Source of the DNA: an uncultured Dokdonia sp.
GTDB taxonomy: Bacteria > Bacteroidota > Bacteroidia > Flavobacteriales > Flavobacteriaceae
Direction of reading: 5' to 3'
NCBI GenBank assembly: GCA_947503305.1
Contig: CANNDF010000008.1
Coordinates: 56,972-120,971 of the forward strand
Length of the DNA: 64,000 nt
The notes beneath the pieces were generated by a model that saw nothing but the letters and a program-made list of their open reading frames with translations, had not been told where the DNA came from and ran no database searches. A program made the position numbers and the translations under genes. Below, in pieces: positions 25,945-35,690 of the stretch (the stretch's first letter is position 1; each line of letters starts with the position of its first letter).

Positions 25945-28263
25945 CTATTGTTTGATAATACGTTTTACGATACTTTCATTTAAAGTATTGATACGCGCAA
26001 AATAGATTCCTGAGGAATACTTTTCTAGAGAAATATTAGTATTATTAACGGATGTATCGGTCTCAACAATTTCTATTATACGTCCATTTATATCTGAAAT
26101 AATGACTTGTGTTATTTCTTTTTGTGACCGATTGTCTATTGTGAGTTGACCTCTTGTAGGATTTGGATAGATATTGATAGCGTTTGCAAAATCACTTATA
26201 TCGTCAATGCCTAAAGATACCTCTACAGTTACCTCAAAACTACAAGTCGCTTCATTTCCAAATTCATCTATAGCTGCTAGAATCACAGTAATGAGATCTC
26301 CTGCATTGGCCTCTGTTCCTACAGGAGGGTTTTGAGTGATTGTAATAGGGCTAGTACAATTATCTACTGCCGAGACATTTTCTGTAAAATCAATAAACGT
26401 ATAGATAGGTGACCCCTCATTATCTGCATTTACAATAGTGTCACTTGGACAATTTATAAATAAAGGGGCTGTCATATCAAGTACGGTTACATCAAAAGAG
26501 CAAGTAAGTATTGAACCGCCATCCCCCATTACTTCAAATGTATTGGTAGTTGTACCTATGGGGAAAGTTTCTCCACTAGCAAGGCCTTCAATTTGTACTG
26601 CTGTATTATCGGTTCCTGTTACCATAGGTGGGTCAAATGTGGCGATAGCTTCACAAGTAGTACCTGCAAAAGCAATCTCTGCAAAACCTGTATCATCATC
26701 TCCGTGATTGCTAAGAACTTCTAAACGTATAAAAGCAGCTTCGGTAGTATCAAACCCAAACTGTTCTGGACCTATAGGACCGTTATCAGTAACAATAGCG
26801 ACTAATGACGGGCTATTAGAAATAGGAGTAAAGGTAACGCCATCTAGTGAAGAGGATAAGACAATCTCTCTAATACCTTCTTCTCCGTCAGTTCCAGGCC
26901 CTCCAGCGTTTTGATTCCAGATAGCAACACCATTAAGCATAAAAGTTCCTCCTAGATCAAAATCAAAACTTCCTGATGTTTCATCTCCTCCAATAAAAGA
27001 ATTTCCTGGTGTTGTATCATCATGATCTGCAGTTATACTTGGAAAATCGGAAAGACCAGAACCATCTATAATATTCTCAGGAACAGTTCCAAAGGCTGGA
27101 GTAAATGTTGTGGTAACTCCTACAGGGATAATACTTGGGTTTATAACTACTTCTATATCTTCCGGACAAGTAATAGCAAATGCAATAAATGAAATACAAT
27201 AGTTATTGAGTACTCCAGCATCACTACTGCTGAATACATCTGTTATTGTAAGTGTCCAATCTCCATTTATCTCTTCACCATCAAAAGTACTAGCGAACGT
27301 CCCTCCTTGTGGTTCAAAAGTACCTGTAAAAGGTGGACTAGCGGCATTAATAGGGTCGCCTCCATCTTGGAATATAGTATCAGTATAATTGTTACCACTC
27401 CCTCCATTTTCATCGGATAGAATGAGGGATGTTCCCATGGGTGAGGTTAGAATAAGATCTAGATCTCCTGTAAATACATGGGAGATATCTACCATAAGAT
27501 TATCTAGTGTAAAATCGGCTCCTAATACTCCCATATCTACTACAGAAATAACGGAGGTGATTGTATCGTCTGTACTAGTGCCGTCGGGATCTATAATCTG
27601 TCCAGTAGGCCCACATTCTGTAAATGACATAGGTGGATTTCCAAAACGTATAGCATTAATACCTTCTAATGCTCCAGGTGTGTTAAAGCTGTACTCATAT
27701 ACATTTGATTGACTTACAACACCTATTGTAGCACTTAATCCATTATCAAAATCTGGATCATTGAAGAATACATCTTCATATACGAATAAGATGGTATTAG
27801 ACCCTTCAAAAAGAACTAGTTGAAAGGTAGCTGGATCGGTTTCTGTTTCTCCAGGAAAGTGAGGTCTGTCATTCCATTGTATAATGACACGTTGATTAGG
27901 TGTTGTACCTCGTGTTTCCCAATACACCGCCCCTTGTTGATCATCAAGATCATCCCAAAAAGGAACCATTCTAGGACTTAGTCCTTCTAACTCATCATTA
28001 GGGGCTAATAAATCTCCAGTAGTTGTCCCAAAAAGCACACCACCATTATTACCCACACGTATATCAGTGGATATCTGTCCTTCTAGATCAAACTCAAACG
28101 GAAGTATAATATTAACCTCTCCATCGTCGTCTAGTGCTAAGTCGATTCCTGTAGCGCTAATATCTTCAAAGGGAGTCATATCTGTATCATCTACAATAAG
28201 TTGTGCGTATACAGTATTGCATAGTAGTAGAATTCCCAGAAGAGAAATAGTAATTTTTTTCAT
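25945..28263 (-). CDS. Secreted multidomain protein with P-domain, HYR-like domain and T9SS tail
   Basis: 772 residues. A signal peptide (ISLLGILLLCNTVYAQ) is followed by a region with RVGNNGGVLFGTTTGD and FWDDLDDQQGAVYWET. A proprotein-convertase-type P domain follows (SVVDMGVLGADFTLDNLMVD to GDWTLTITDVF), then a discoidin-like stretch (FIRLEVLSNHGDDDTGFAEI) and HYR-like repeats (CSFEVTV, GDLITVILAAIDEFGNEATC). The end is a type A sorting domain: IYPNPTRGQLTID, then SSGIYFARI and KRIIKQ. It is exported by the type IX system and attached or released at the surface. No catalytic motif was found. Confidence 0.85.
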   Translation of the reverse strand: MKKITISLLGILLLCNTVYAQLIVDDTDMTPFEDISATGIDLALDDDGEVNIILPFEFDLEGQISTDIRVGNNGGVLFGTTTGDLLAPNDELEGLSPRMVPFWDDLDDQQGAVYWETRGTTPNQRVIIQWNDRPHFPGETETDPATFQLVLFEGSNTILFVYEDVFFNDPDFDNGLSATIGVVSQSNVYEYSFNTPGALEGINAIRFGNPPMSFTECGPTGQIIDPDGTSTDDTITSVISVVDMGVLGADFTLDNLMVDISHVFTGDLDLILTSPMGTSLILSDENGGSGNNYTDTIFQDGGDPINAASPPFTGTFEPQGGTFASTFDGEEINGDWTLTITDVFSSSDAGVLNNYCISFIAFAITCPEDIEVVINPSIIPVGVTTTFTPAFGTVPENIIDGSGLSDFPSITADHDDTTPGNSFIGGDETSGSFDFDLGGTFMLNGVAIWNQNAGGPGTDGEEGIREIVLSSSLDGVTFTPISNSPSLVAIVTDNGPIGPEQFGFDTTEAAFIRLEVLSNHGDDDTGFAEIAFAGTTCEAIATFDPPMVTGTDNTAVQIEGLASGETFPIGTTTNTFEVMGDGGSILTCSFDVTVLDMTAPLFINCPSDTIVNADNEGSPIYTFIDFTENVSAVDNCTSPITITQNPPVGTEANAGDLITVILAAIDEFGNEATCSFEVTVEVSLGIDDISDFANAINIYPNPTRGQLTIDNRSQKEITQVIISDINGRIIEIVETDTSVNNTNISLEKYSSGIYFARINTLNESIVKRIIKQ

Positions 28264-28288
28264 AGTATAAGTAGGTATAGATTTAGCT

Positions 28289-28296
28289 CAAAGCTA
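28289..28296 (-). promoter_or_regulatory. Putative -7 box of the T9SS protein gene
   Basis: TAGCTTTG on the minus strand (28296-28289) fits TAnnTTTG and lies 25 bases before the ATG at 28263. No TTG -33 element is seen. Confidence 0.35.
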
Positions 28297-28375
28297 CTGA
28301 ATATTTTCAAAAGACGCTTTATGAGGGGATTGTCGTTTTTTTATATCTATGGATGTAACACTTAAATGGGAAGGA

Positions 28376-29041
28376 TTAAAAATGAGCAGCATATTGCATG
28401 ACTCTATAATCTAAAGTATTAAAATTTGGATTTTCAGATTTCATTTTTTTGTAATCAGCTAGTGCTCCTACAGCTCGATTTGCAGCACCAGACGGTGCTG
28501 TTAAGGATACAGTTTTTAACACACGACCTGCCCATTCGAACTGATGGATACGTGGCACTACATCAGAAATAACGTTGAGTTTGACTTGGTGCTCTTTGGC
28601 CTTTCGGCGAAAGAAATATTCTGGACCATTTTTACTATTACCCCCTGTAAAAAGTAAGGTATGTATGTTGGGATACTGGGTAAGAATTTTGAAAATAGGT
28701 CGTAATTCTACTTGTTGCATTCCCAAATCCGAAGCATCTATTTTATCACGTTTTGCAGATGCTACAATATCACAAATCCCAATAGCACGCGACTTTAAAA
28801 AAACTTGTCGTTGTTTAATAGCTTTTTCTGAAGTTTCAAAAATAAGGTCGATATTAAAAATACGATCTAGGATAGGCCACAATTGTCCATCAATACTTCC
28901 ATATGAGAAATTTACATCTCCTGTCTTGAAAATCCCGGTAGTAAAACGAGGAGGAGGTAATGTACCTACAATAAGTTTAGTAGCTCCTTCAAGGTTAAAT
29001 GGTTGATATGGATGTGTATGATGGAAGATATCGTTATGTAT
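28376..29041 (-). CDS. Uracil-DNA-glycosylase-family protein without a canonical start codon
   Basis: About 221 codons with the Mug/TDG-like layout of bacteroidete members: KLIVGTLPPPRFTTGIFK at the N-terminus, YGSIDGQLWPILDRIF, ICDIVASAKRDKIDASDLGM, HTLLFTGGNSKNGPEYFFR and VPRIHQFEWAGR. The conserved N-terminus is in frame back to the upstream stop codon but has no ATG, GTG or TTG; the first canonical start is a TTG at 28882 inside the conserved GQLWP motif. An ATA at 29041 is the best-placed codon and overlaps the upstream gene's stop. Either a rare start is used or the start codon has been lost. Family assignment is from remembered motifs. Confidence 0.7.
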   Translation of the reverse strand: MHNDIFHHTHPYQPFNLEGATKLIVGTLPPPRFTTGIFKTGDVNFSYGSIDGQLWPILDRIFNIDLIFETSEKAIKQRQVFLKSRAIGICDIVASAKRDKIDASDLGMQQVELRPIFKILTQYPNIHTLLFTGGNSKNGPEYFFRRKAKEHQVKLNVISDVVPRIHQFEWAGRVLKTVSLTAPSGAANRAVGALADYKKMKSENPNFNTLDYRVMQYAAHF

Positions 29042-29769
29042 TAAGAACTTAAGTTTTGATGCAATTTTTTTATTTCTGTAAACGTAGCGCGATATTTTTT
29101 TTGATTAGGCTTTGTCAAATTCATTCCTTCGTTTATCATTTCTTCCAGTAAGACTTTTGCCTGCTCCTTTTTATTGTGCTCAATTAAGAAAGATGCTAGT
29201 ATAAGTCTTTCCTCATAATTGGAGTAGCGTTGGTCAATTTTTCTGAGTATTTCTTCTGCATTTTTGACTGCATCAGTTTTAGATAAGGCAAGTCCATAGA
29301 TAAACTGAGCTTTAGATTTTTCAAACGGAGATTTATCTTTAATTCTTTGAGAATGGATAATGACTTCTTGATATTCTTCTAGTTGATAATACGCTTTTAT
29401 GAGTTGAGAATTTCCATAGAAGTCATCTGTATGTATCCCTTTAAGTGCTTTTTTGTAATTAGATACTGCTTTATCATACATATGAATCTCACTATAGGCG
29501 TCTGCAAGGTCCAGACGGTTTTGAAAAGTATCCGAAAATTGAACTTTTGCCTCTAGATCTTTTGTCTTTTTTGTAGGATTAATAACTGCTGTTATCTCAT
29601 CCTGTACCTTATCTACATCTCTTTTTGTAAAGACTTGCGTGATCAAATAAATTATAGATCCTAATACTGGTAAAAAGAATATAACTAAATACCAATATAG
29701 TTTATTCCTAGTCGTATATACGTGATATGCGCAATATATCTGAAGTCCTAAAACGAGGTAATATAACAT
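29041..29769 (-). CDS. Membrane-anchored TPR protein
   Basis: 242 residues. Two hydrophobic helices at the N-terminus (LYYLVLGLQIYCAYHVY; LYWYLVIFFLPVLGSIIYLI) resemble the phospholipase-D-nuclease N-terminal membrane segment. They are followed by tetratricopeptide-like helices (RLDLADAYSEIHMYDKAVSN, LIKAYYQLEEYQEVI, RLILASFLIEHNKKEQAKVL). A scaffold facing the cytoplasm is likely. It is 20 bases downstream of yaaA. Confidence 0.75.
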   Translation of the reverse strand: MLYYLVLGLQIYCAYHVYTTRNKLYWYLVIFFLPVLGSIIYLITQVFTKRDVDKVQDEITAVINPTKKTKDLEAKVQFSDTFQNRLDLADAYSEIHMYDKAVSNYKKALKGIHTDDFYGNSQLIKAYYQLEEYQEVIIHSQRIKDKSPFEKSKAQFIYGLALSKTDAVKNAEEILRKIDQRYSNYEERLILASFLIEHNKKEQAKVLLEEMINEGMNLTKPNQKKYRATFTEIKKLHQNLSS

Positions 29770-29789
29770 TTTCCAAAAATAGGGAAAGA

Positions 29790-30554
29790 CTATCTGATAA
29801 ACATGAATTCATTCTTCTCAAGATTAGAATGCTCTTCACTATATGCATAGCCTTCATAATCAAATCCTTTTAGATCTTCTATTGTTTGAGCATTAGTATC
29901 TATAATGTATCGTACCATAAGTCCTCTTGCTTTTTTTGCAAAAAATGAGATGACCTTTAGGTTTCCATTTTTATAATCTTTAAAAATAGGAGTAATTACA
30001 GGGACTTTTAAGGCTTTAGGTTGTATCGATTTGAAATATTCATTACTTGCTAGATTGATAAATAATTCATCATCTTCAAGCTCATCATTAAGGTGGTCAG
30101 TTAATGTACTTCCCCAAAAATTATAGAGGTCTTTTTTTCGACCTACTTTTAATTTTGTACCCATTTCTAGGCGATAGGCCTGCATTAAATCTAAAGGTCT
30201 AAGAATGCCATACATCCCAGAAAGTATGCGTAATGTGCTTTGCAATTGCGTTAATTTTTCTTTAGGAAGGCTTTGTATATCAAACCCTGTATAGACATCC
30301 CCATCAAAAGTGTATACTGCAGGTCGAGCATTTTCATCTGTAAAGGGAGTATGAAATTCTTGATATCGTTGATGATTGAGAGCCGCAAGATTATCACTTA
30401 AATGCATTAATTCTCTAATGGCCTTTTTTGATTTTCGCGAAAGCGCATTATTCAACTTAGACGCTTGTTCTATAAATAGAGGTTGGGTTGTGGTTATATT
30501 TGGAATAGCAGATTCTAAGTTTAGAGACTTTGCTGGTGATACGACAATTTTCAT
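29790..30554 (-). CDS. yaaA: YaaA peroxide-stress protein
   Basis: 254 residues from the ATG at 30554, chosen because [12 protein letters not shown] is the family's N-terminus; an upstream in-frame start (30668) would overlap rluD. Motifs [26 protein letters not shown] and [18 protein letters not shown] are typical. E. coli YaaA lowers free iron and limits oxidative DNA damage. A 12-base palindrome core at 30433-30444 is read here in another frame as LSRKS. Confidence 0.92.
   Translation of the reverse strand: MKIVVSPAKSLNLESAIPNITTTQPLFIEQASKLNNALSRKSKKAIRELMHLSDNLAALNHQRYQEFHTPFTDENARPAVYTFDGDVYTGFDIQSLPKEKLTQLQSTLRILSGMYGILRPLDLMQAYRLEMGTKLKVGRKKDLYNFWGSTLTDHLNDELEDDELFINLASNEYFKSIQPKALKVPVITPIFKDYKNGNLKVISFFAKKARGLMVRYIIDTNAQTIEDLKGFDYEGYAYSEEHSNLEKNEFMFIR
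30433..30444. repeat. Shortened palindrome copy in yaaA (TTTCGCGAAAGC)
   Basis: Twelve of fourteen bases of the palindrome are kept. It is read in yaaA as Leu-Ser-Arg-Lys-Ser, a frame different from the usual AFAKA. Confidence 0.75.
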
Positions 30555-30637
30555 AGTACGTTTTCTTTTACCCAAAAATAAGAAATGCCCTATGATTTTT
30601 TGTAAAGCAGCATTGATTTTTATTATGCCAGTATTTG

Positions 30638-31678
30638 TTATTGTTGATGAGTGGCATACCCTTTCCATTTTGCAATACAGGTAGTCATATCTTCTGGTAT
30701 AGGAGCTTCAAAACGCATAAGCTGACCAGATGTAGGGTGTATAAAACCTAATGTCTTAGCATGTAATGCCTGACGTGGTAATATTTTAAAGCAATTATCT
30801 ACAAATTGTTTATATTTTGAAAACGAGGTCCCTTTTAGAATGGCATTCCCTCCGTAACGCTCATCATTAAATAGAGTATGTCCGATGTATTTCATATGTA
30901 CCCTTATCTGGTGTGTACGACCAGTTTCTAATTTACAACTTACAAGGGTAACATACCCTAGGCGATCCAATACTTTATAATGAGTAACTGCGGGTTTTCC
31001 TAACCCTTCATCATCATCTTTATAAACTGTGTTTTGTAATCTGTTTTTTGGGTGACGTCCTATATTACCTTCAATAGTTCCTTCATTATTCTCTATATTT
31101 CCCCATACTAATGCTACATATTCTCTTTCTGTAGTTTTATTAAAAAACTGTTTAGAAAGATGTGTCATTGCATGTTCTGTTTTTGCAATAACTAACAGAC
31201 CGCTGGTATCTTTATCTATACGATGTACAAGTCCAGGGCGATCACTACTATTATTAGGAAGATTATCAAAGTGATAGATTAATGCATTAATGAGCGTCCC
31301 AGAATAATTACCGTGTCCTGGATGTACTACCATTCCTGCTACTTTATTTACGACAAGAACATCATCGTCTTCATAAACGATATCTAGAGGAATTTCTTCT
31401 GGAGTAAGTAAATATTCATAAGGAGGGTGCTCAAAAAGGACGCGTACGACATCGTTTCCTTTGACCTTATAGTTTTGTTTTACGACTTTCCCATTTACTT
31501 CAATACTACCGTTTTTTGCAGCTTTTTGGATTTTATTCCGTGTTGCATTTTCTACAAAATTCATTAAGAATTTATCTACGCGTAAAGGTTCTTGCCCTTC
31601 ACTGGCAGTAAAACTATAATGTTCGTACAGTTCGTCACTTTGAGGTTCTGGACCTTCAGGGGTGTTAGTTGTCGTCAT
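30638..31678 (-). CDS. rluD: RluA-family 23S rRNA pseudouridine synthase
   Basis: 346 residues from the ATG at 31678. The S4 RNA-binding domain is at the N-terminus ([20 protein letters not shown]). The catalytic Asp is in the signature [18 protein letters not shown], and [15 protein letters not shown] closes the active site. The RluD-type role on helix 69 of 23S rRNA is the likely one but not proven. It overlaps the PASTA gene by 14 bases, so the two are coupled. Confidence 0.9.
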   Translation of the reverse strand: MTTTNTPEGPEPQSDELYEHYSFTASEGQEPLRVDKFLMNFVENATRNKIQKAAKNGSIEVNGKVVKQNYKVKGNDVVRVLFEHPPYEYLLTPEEIPLDIVYEDDDVLVVNKVAGMVVHPGHGNYSGTLINALIYHFDNLPNNSSDRPGLVHRIDKDTSGLLVIAKTEHAMTHLSKQFFNKTTEREYVALVWGNIENNEGTIEGNIGRHPKNRLQNTVYKDDDEGLGKPAVTHYKVLDRLGYVTLVSCKLETGRTHQIRVHMKYIGHTLFNDERYGGNAILKGTSFSKYKQFVDNCFKILPRQALHAKTLGFIHPTSGQLMRFEAPIPEDMTTCIAKWKGYATHQQ

Positions 31679-32267
31679 CGGTGGTTGTATCATCACTTTG
31701 AAGTGCGTCTCTATAACTGCCCTTTCCATTTCCTAAAACCAAATCTATAACAGATGTTTTTTGAAGTTGATCCCCTGGATTGAGGCGTTTCCCTTTATAG
31801 CGCATTTGACGTACTTCATCTTTTCCTATATGATCTATATAGGTGATTTCACCTATTTTAAACCCTAGTGCTTTGAGAGTAGGTTCGGCTTGTCTTCGTG
31901 TCTTATCAATTACATTAGGAATTGTAAGCTTGCGATAGCCTGACGGGTTAAGAACAAGATAGATTTGCCTATTTTCTTTGACAAATTTCCCGGCGGCAGG
32001 ATCTTGTTCTATAACCGAATATTTTGGGTAATCAGGATTGTAGTTTGCACTATCTATAATATAATAGCGTAAATCTGCATTGCTTAATTCTTGTTCTACA
32101 AGTTCAAGTGTCATTCCTTTAATATCTGGAACGGCAATACGTTGGTCGTGATTGGTCGTACTATTAAGCCACCATTTTACAGCAAAAATGAAGGCAATTG
32201 TAATGATAAAAGCCAGAGCAATTTGTTTTAAAAACGACTTGCTTATTAGAAATCGAAGTAGATTCAT
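31665..32267 (-). CDS. Single-pass membrane protein with PASTA domains
   Basis: 200 residues. One transmembrane helix (IALAFIITIAFIFAVKWWL, about 16-34) is followed by PASTA repeats: IAVPDIKGMTLELVEQEL, SVIEQDPAAGKFVKENRQIYLVL, then LTIPNVIDKTRRQAEPTLKALG. No kinase domain is present. PASTA units bind muropeptides or other cell-wall parts. It is encoded divergently from ddl, a peptidoglycan gene. Confidence 0.85.
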   Translation of the reverse strand: MNLLRFLISKSFLKQIALAFIITIAFIFAVKWWLNSTTNHDQRIAVPDIKGMTLELVEQELSNADLRYYIIDSANYNPDYPKYSVIEQDPAAGKFVKENRQIYLVLNPSGYRKLTIPNVIDKTRRQAEPTLKALGFKIGEITYIDHIGKDEVRQMRYKGKRLNPGDQLQKTSVIDLVLGNGKGSYRDALQSDDTTTDDDN

Positions 32268-32397
32268 ACAATATAGGGTTAGCGAGGCAAAGATATAAAA
32301 TTGACCGCCTTTTGGTAGCGGGAAAATTATCTGCTATTTTTGGATAACGCAAATAACTGGTTTTTCGTTTAACCTCAATCGATCTTACATCTTTTTT

Positions 32398-33390
32398 ATG
32401 CCAAAAAATATTGCTGTTTTAATGGGAGGCTATGGTAGCGAAGTTGAAATTTCTTTGCAAAGTGGCGCTACGGTTATAGAGTCTCTAGACCCCGAAAAGT
32501 ATACGGCATATGCTATTCATATCTTAAAAGATAAATGGGTATGTCTATATGAAAAAGAAGAGTTTTATGTAGATATAGGAGAATTTTGTGTGTTACTTCC
32601 TTTTGGAAATGTATATTTTGATGCATGTTATAATACAATTCATGGCACTCCTGGAGAAGATGGAGAGCTTCAAGCATACCTTAAAACGATAGGAATTCCT
32701 CAGACAAGTTGTGATTTTTATGAGAGCGCTCTTACATTTAACAAACGAGATACGTTAAGTGTTTTACGTCCTTATAACATTCCTATGGCAAAATCTGTGT
32801 ATGTTAATAAGAATGATGATGATGTATACGCTTTCGCGAAAGCGGCCTTACAAAAAAACAATATTACATATCCTGTATTTGTAAAACCTAACCGAGCAGG
32901 ATCTAGTTATGGGATAAGCAAGGTATATGCCGAAAGTGAGTTACAAAAGGCATTAGATGATGCGTTTAAAGAAGATAAAGAAGTACTTATAGAGTCATTT
33001 TTATCAGGAACCGAAGTCTCTGTAGGTGTTTTTAATTTTGGAAAGGGAACAGCGGTATTACCTGTATGTGAGATTGTACCTGATGGTGATTTTTTTGATT
33101 TGAATGCCAAGTACTCTGGAACCTCTCAAGAAATAGTACCCGCTCGAATCTCTGCTCAAGAAACAAAAGCCGTTCAAGACCTTACAGCCGCTGTCTATGA
33201 AACGCTAAACCTGAAAGGAATCTGTCGTGTAGATTTTATATTTCACGAAGGGATTCCTCACTTTATAGAAGTAAATACAAATCCCGGGTTATCTAAAGAA
33301 AGTATTATTCCCAGGCAATTTAAGGCTGCTAATATCACACTGGCAGATGCTTTTGCTGCGGCTATTGAGGCATGCCTTGTAGGTGCGTAA
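32398..33390 (+). CDS. ddl: D-alanine--D-alanine ligase
   Basis: ATP-grasp enzyme of 330 residues making the D-Ala-D-Ala dipeptide of peptidoglycan. It has MGGYGSEVEISLQSG at the start, FVKPNRAGSSYGISKV in the ATP loop, and GICRVDFIF with IEVNTNPGLSKESIIP at the metal/substrate site. A palindrome copy encodes YAFAKAALQ. Confidence 0.95.
   Translation: MPKNIAVLMGGYGSEVEISLQSGATVIESLDPEKYTAYAIHILKDKWVCLYEKEEFYVDIGEFCVLLPFGNVYFDACYNTIHGTPGEDGELQAYLKTIGIPQTSCDFYESALTFNKRDTLSVLRPYNIPMAKSVYVNKNDDDVYAFAKAALQKNNITYPVFVKPNRAGSSYGISKVYAESELQKALDDAFKEDKEVLIESFLSGTEVSVGVFNFGKGTAVLPVCEIVPDGDFFDLNAKYSGTSQEIVPARISAQETKAVQDLTAAVYETLNLKGICRVDFIFHEGIPHFIEVNTNPGLSKESIIPRQFKAANITLADAFAAAIEACLVGA
32830..32843. 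repeat. GCTTTCGCGAAAGC palindrome, copy in ddl
   Basis: Exact copy on a plus-strand gene, read as Ala-Phe-Ala-Lys-Ala just before the ATP-binding loop. Confidence 0.9.
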
Positions 33391-33504
33391 ATAGATTCCC
33401 TCTTTCCTAATAAGATTTCAAAATCAAGTAGTTATACGTGGTTTTTTATTGAGTGAATGCGTTATTTTTAAAGCTAATTAATTCAATATTAAACACATAA
33501 CCAT

Positions 33505-34935
33505 ATGGAAGGCACTCTTTTTAAGTTGGTAGATGAAGTTACTCCTAGCAACTTAAAGCAAGCCATGCAACAGGCTATCGAAATAGAAATTGCAACAATC
33601 CCAGTATACCTGTATACCTATTATTCGATTACTAGGGTGCCAGATCAAGGGGCTATAGAAAAGCAGATTTTTACCGATTTTAAAGCTATTCAACAATCAG
33701 GAAAAACAGATGATGAACTTCAAAAAATGGCAGCTGCACTTGCGCTGGATATTATGGTGTTTGCAAATAAAGCTGGAGCTCTTATTATGAGTGTTGCTGT
33801 AGAAGAAATGTTGCACATGTCACTGTCGTCTAATATCAAAAATGCACTTGGGAATTATGGAGGGTTGCCAGAATTAGTAGGAAAAACGCCTAAGGTATGG
33901 CCAGCCTATTTACCAGGACATCAACCACCATTTCCTATTAATAGAGCAAAGCTTACGTTAGATCAATTATATACATTTTTATTGATAGAAAGTCCTTTGC
34001 CAGTGCAACCTGATCTAACAAGAGGAAGGGCCGCTATTAGTTATGATACGATAGGAGATTATTACCAAAAAATAATTGATTGCATAAGAGATAATTTAAC
34101 AGATCGTGATTTTAATCCGGATGCACCACAATTAATCAACAGTAAGTTTTACTCACAGAATAATGTGGATACGATTTATTATGATAAACAGCATAAGCCC
34201 AAATTTGGGAATGAAGATGATAGTGGCGGATTGGTTCATGTATGGGGAGTTGATAGTGCGATCCATGCAATGGATGAAATTGTAGAGCAAGGAGAAGGAG
34301 CTTCAAAAATTATGGATGGTCATAAGATAGTAGGAGATCATTTGACTCCAGATGGAAAGGTGGTATGTCCATTAGATTTTGATCCACTATCCTATGATGA
34401 TCCTAGTAAAGGAGAGCTTTCACATTTTGATAAATTTTTAGAAATTTATTGTACCATACATCGTAAAAATCATGAATTGAATAATTTTTTGGGGACTACA
34501 TCTTTTGATTTTTCTACCTATTTTGTAAAAGATTTACCTACAAATCCATCAACTACAGATTATCCGGAAAATATTCAAAAAGTATGTACGCTTAATAATG
34601 CCATTTATACATACCTTTTTGTAATGGCAGAAGGTTGTTATAAGAAAAAAGGACATACACAGTTTGAGATTTTTATGTTCGGAATTCATAAAACAATGAT
34701 ATGGCTATTAAATGTAATTTCTGAGTCCATGGCAGATATCACCTATAAAGACCCTGCTACTGGAACAGAAAAATGTGTATCTGCTACTTTTGAAGATTAT
34801 GATTTTTGTGTAAGTGAAGCATCACCAAAAGATCAAATTATTGCCCTTGCAGAAATAGCGATGAAGGCTGATAATAGTGTTATTAATCAAGGAATATTAG
34901 ATATAATTCATGATTTACCGGATGTAGCTTTATAA
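33505..34935 (+). CDS. Ferritin-like protein of the VioB/iminophenyl-pyruvate dimer synthase type
   Basis: 476 residues, first gene of a four-gene unit. The N-terminal part matches the ferritin-like domain found in VioB of violacein synthesis: QAIEIEIATIPVYLYTYYSI with candidate ligands E26/E28, and SVAVEEMLHMSLSSN with E100/E101 and H104 (E-x2-H), followed by PPFPINRAKLTLDQLYTFLL-like sequence. A second helical half has CTIHRKNHELNNFL and GCYKKKGHTQFEIFMFGIHK. A di-iron or other metal site is likely. It is followed after 41 bases by a Cys-rich protein and then the MNIO pair, so it may oxidise or handle that peptide; this is inference. Confidence 0.75.
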   Translation: MEGTLFKLVDEVTPSNLKQAMQQAIEIEIATIPVYLYTYYSITRVPDQGAIEKQIFTDFKAIQQSGKTDDELQKMAAALALDIMVFANKAGALIMSVAVEEMLHMSLSSNIKNALGNYGGLPELVGKTPKVWPAYLPGHQPPFPINRAKLTLDQLYTFLLIESPLPVQPDLTRGRAAISYDTIGDYYQKIIDCIRDNLTDRDFNPDAPQLINSKFYSQNNVDTIYYDKQHKPKFGNEDDSGGLVHVWGVDSAIHAMDEIVEQGEGASKIMDGHKIVGDHLTPDGKVVCPLDFDPLSYDDPSKGELSHFDKFLEIYCTIHRKNHELNNFLGTTSFDFSTYFVKDLPTNPSTTDYPENIQKVCTLNNAIYTYLFVMAEGCYKKKGHTQFEIFMFGIHKTMIWLLNVISESMADITYKDPATGTEKCVSATFEDYDFCVSEASPKDQIIALAEIAMKADNSVINQGILDIIHDLPDVAL

Positions 34936-34976
34936 ATGCTCATTAAGAAATAGATCATTAGTAAAACATAAAATTC

Positions 34977-35603
34977 ATGGAAAATTTAAAATATAATCAA
35001 GAAGCAAATGGGTGTGGAGGAAGTTCTACACCTTCAAAGAAAAAAGATATTGCCGTTCCTTTGGAATTACATGCATGTATGGGTCTAAATGCGTGCAAAG
35101 GCCATGATCGATATGGAGATAATGATTGTGCGGGATCAGGATATTGTTCAACACAAGTACATTATTGTCATACAATGAATAATTGTAGAGGGCAAGGAGG
35201 ATGTGGTCTATATGGAGATACTGAAGAACAATGTACTCCAGGAGCCAATGATTGTGCATGGCAGGGCAGTTGTGGTACACCGATTCCTGCAGAACGATTT
35301 GTAACTCAAGGGAAAAATAAAGGCAGAAGCGTATGGCAAATAGCACGTAAGTTATTTGAAAACCGTATGAACGATGCCAATAGAAATGTAAAAGAAGCTC
35401 CTTTTGCTTATGGTCCTCCTATAAAATGGTTGGAAAACAATGGAAGATCAGAATCTTGTGGTTATAGTGGTCATAAAAACTGCGCCTTTATTGTAAATCC
35501 AGAAGACAGGGCAAAAGCACAAGCAAAACATTCAAAAGAATTTAGTGAAGAAAGTCATAGATTACTTGATGATTCTATGAAGAATTGTGGTTGTAAAGAT
35601 TAA
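34977..35603 (+). CDS. Cys-rich protein, likely substrate of the MNIO enzyme (bufferin-like)
   Basis: 208 residues with 15 Cys and no signal peptide or membrane segment. The Cys lie mainly in C-x5-C units: HACMGLNAC, NDCAGSGYC, HYCHTMNNC continuing as CRGQGGC, NDCAWQGSC, then SESC and a C-terminal MKNCGCKD. Gly, Asn and Asp are frequent between them. The pattern resembles Cys-rich precursors of the bufferin type (C-K-G-x-x-x-C-K-G-Q-G-G-C), whose Cys are turned into heterocycles by DUF692 enzymes. Those known to me carry a signal peptide, this one does not. The middle (RSVWQIARKLFENRMNDAN) is an ordinary soluble stretch. It could also be a plain metal-binding protein. Confidence 0.7.
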   Translation: MENLKYNQEANGCGGSSTPSKKKDIAVPLELHACMGLNACKGHDRYGDNDCAGSGYCSTQVHYCHTMNNCRGQGGCGLYGDTEEQCTPGANDCAWQGSCGTPIPAERFVTQGKNKGRSVWQIARKLFENRMNDANRNVKEAPFAYGPPIKWLENNGRSESCGYSGHKNCAFIVNPEDRAKAQAKHSKEFSEESHRLLDDSMKNCGCKD

Positions 35604-35690
35604 AAGTGAGTTTTATATGTTTTTACAAGAAAACACATTCTATCTATATTGATGCCATATCATTTGTATGTATAGTCCAAAATAATAGAA

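Noticed and set aside
28601..28613. CTTTCGGCGAAAG as a further palindrome copy
   Set aside because: It has an extra central G and lacks the CGCG core, so it is more likely a chance hairpin.
35026..35346. A 106-codon minus-strand frame rich in His, Tyr and Leu
   Set aside because: It is antisense to the Cys-rich protein gene; its composition mirrors the Cys and Gly codons of that gene.
34977..35603. Reading the Cys-rich protein as a ferredoxin or metallothionein
   Set aside because: The C-x5-C spacing and 208-residue length fit neither CxxCxxC clusters nor short metallothioneins, and the DUF692/DUF2063 genes next to it favour a modified-peptide substrate. Simple metal binding is not excluded.
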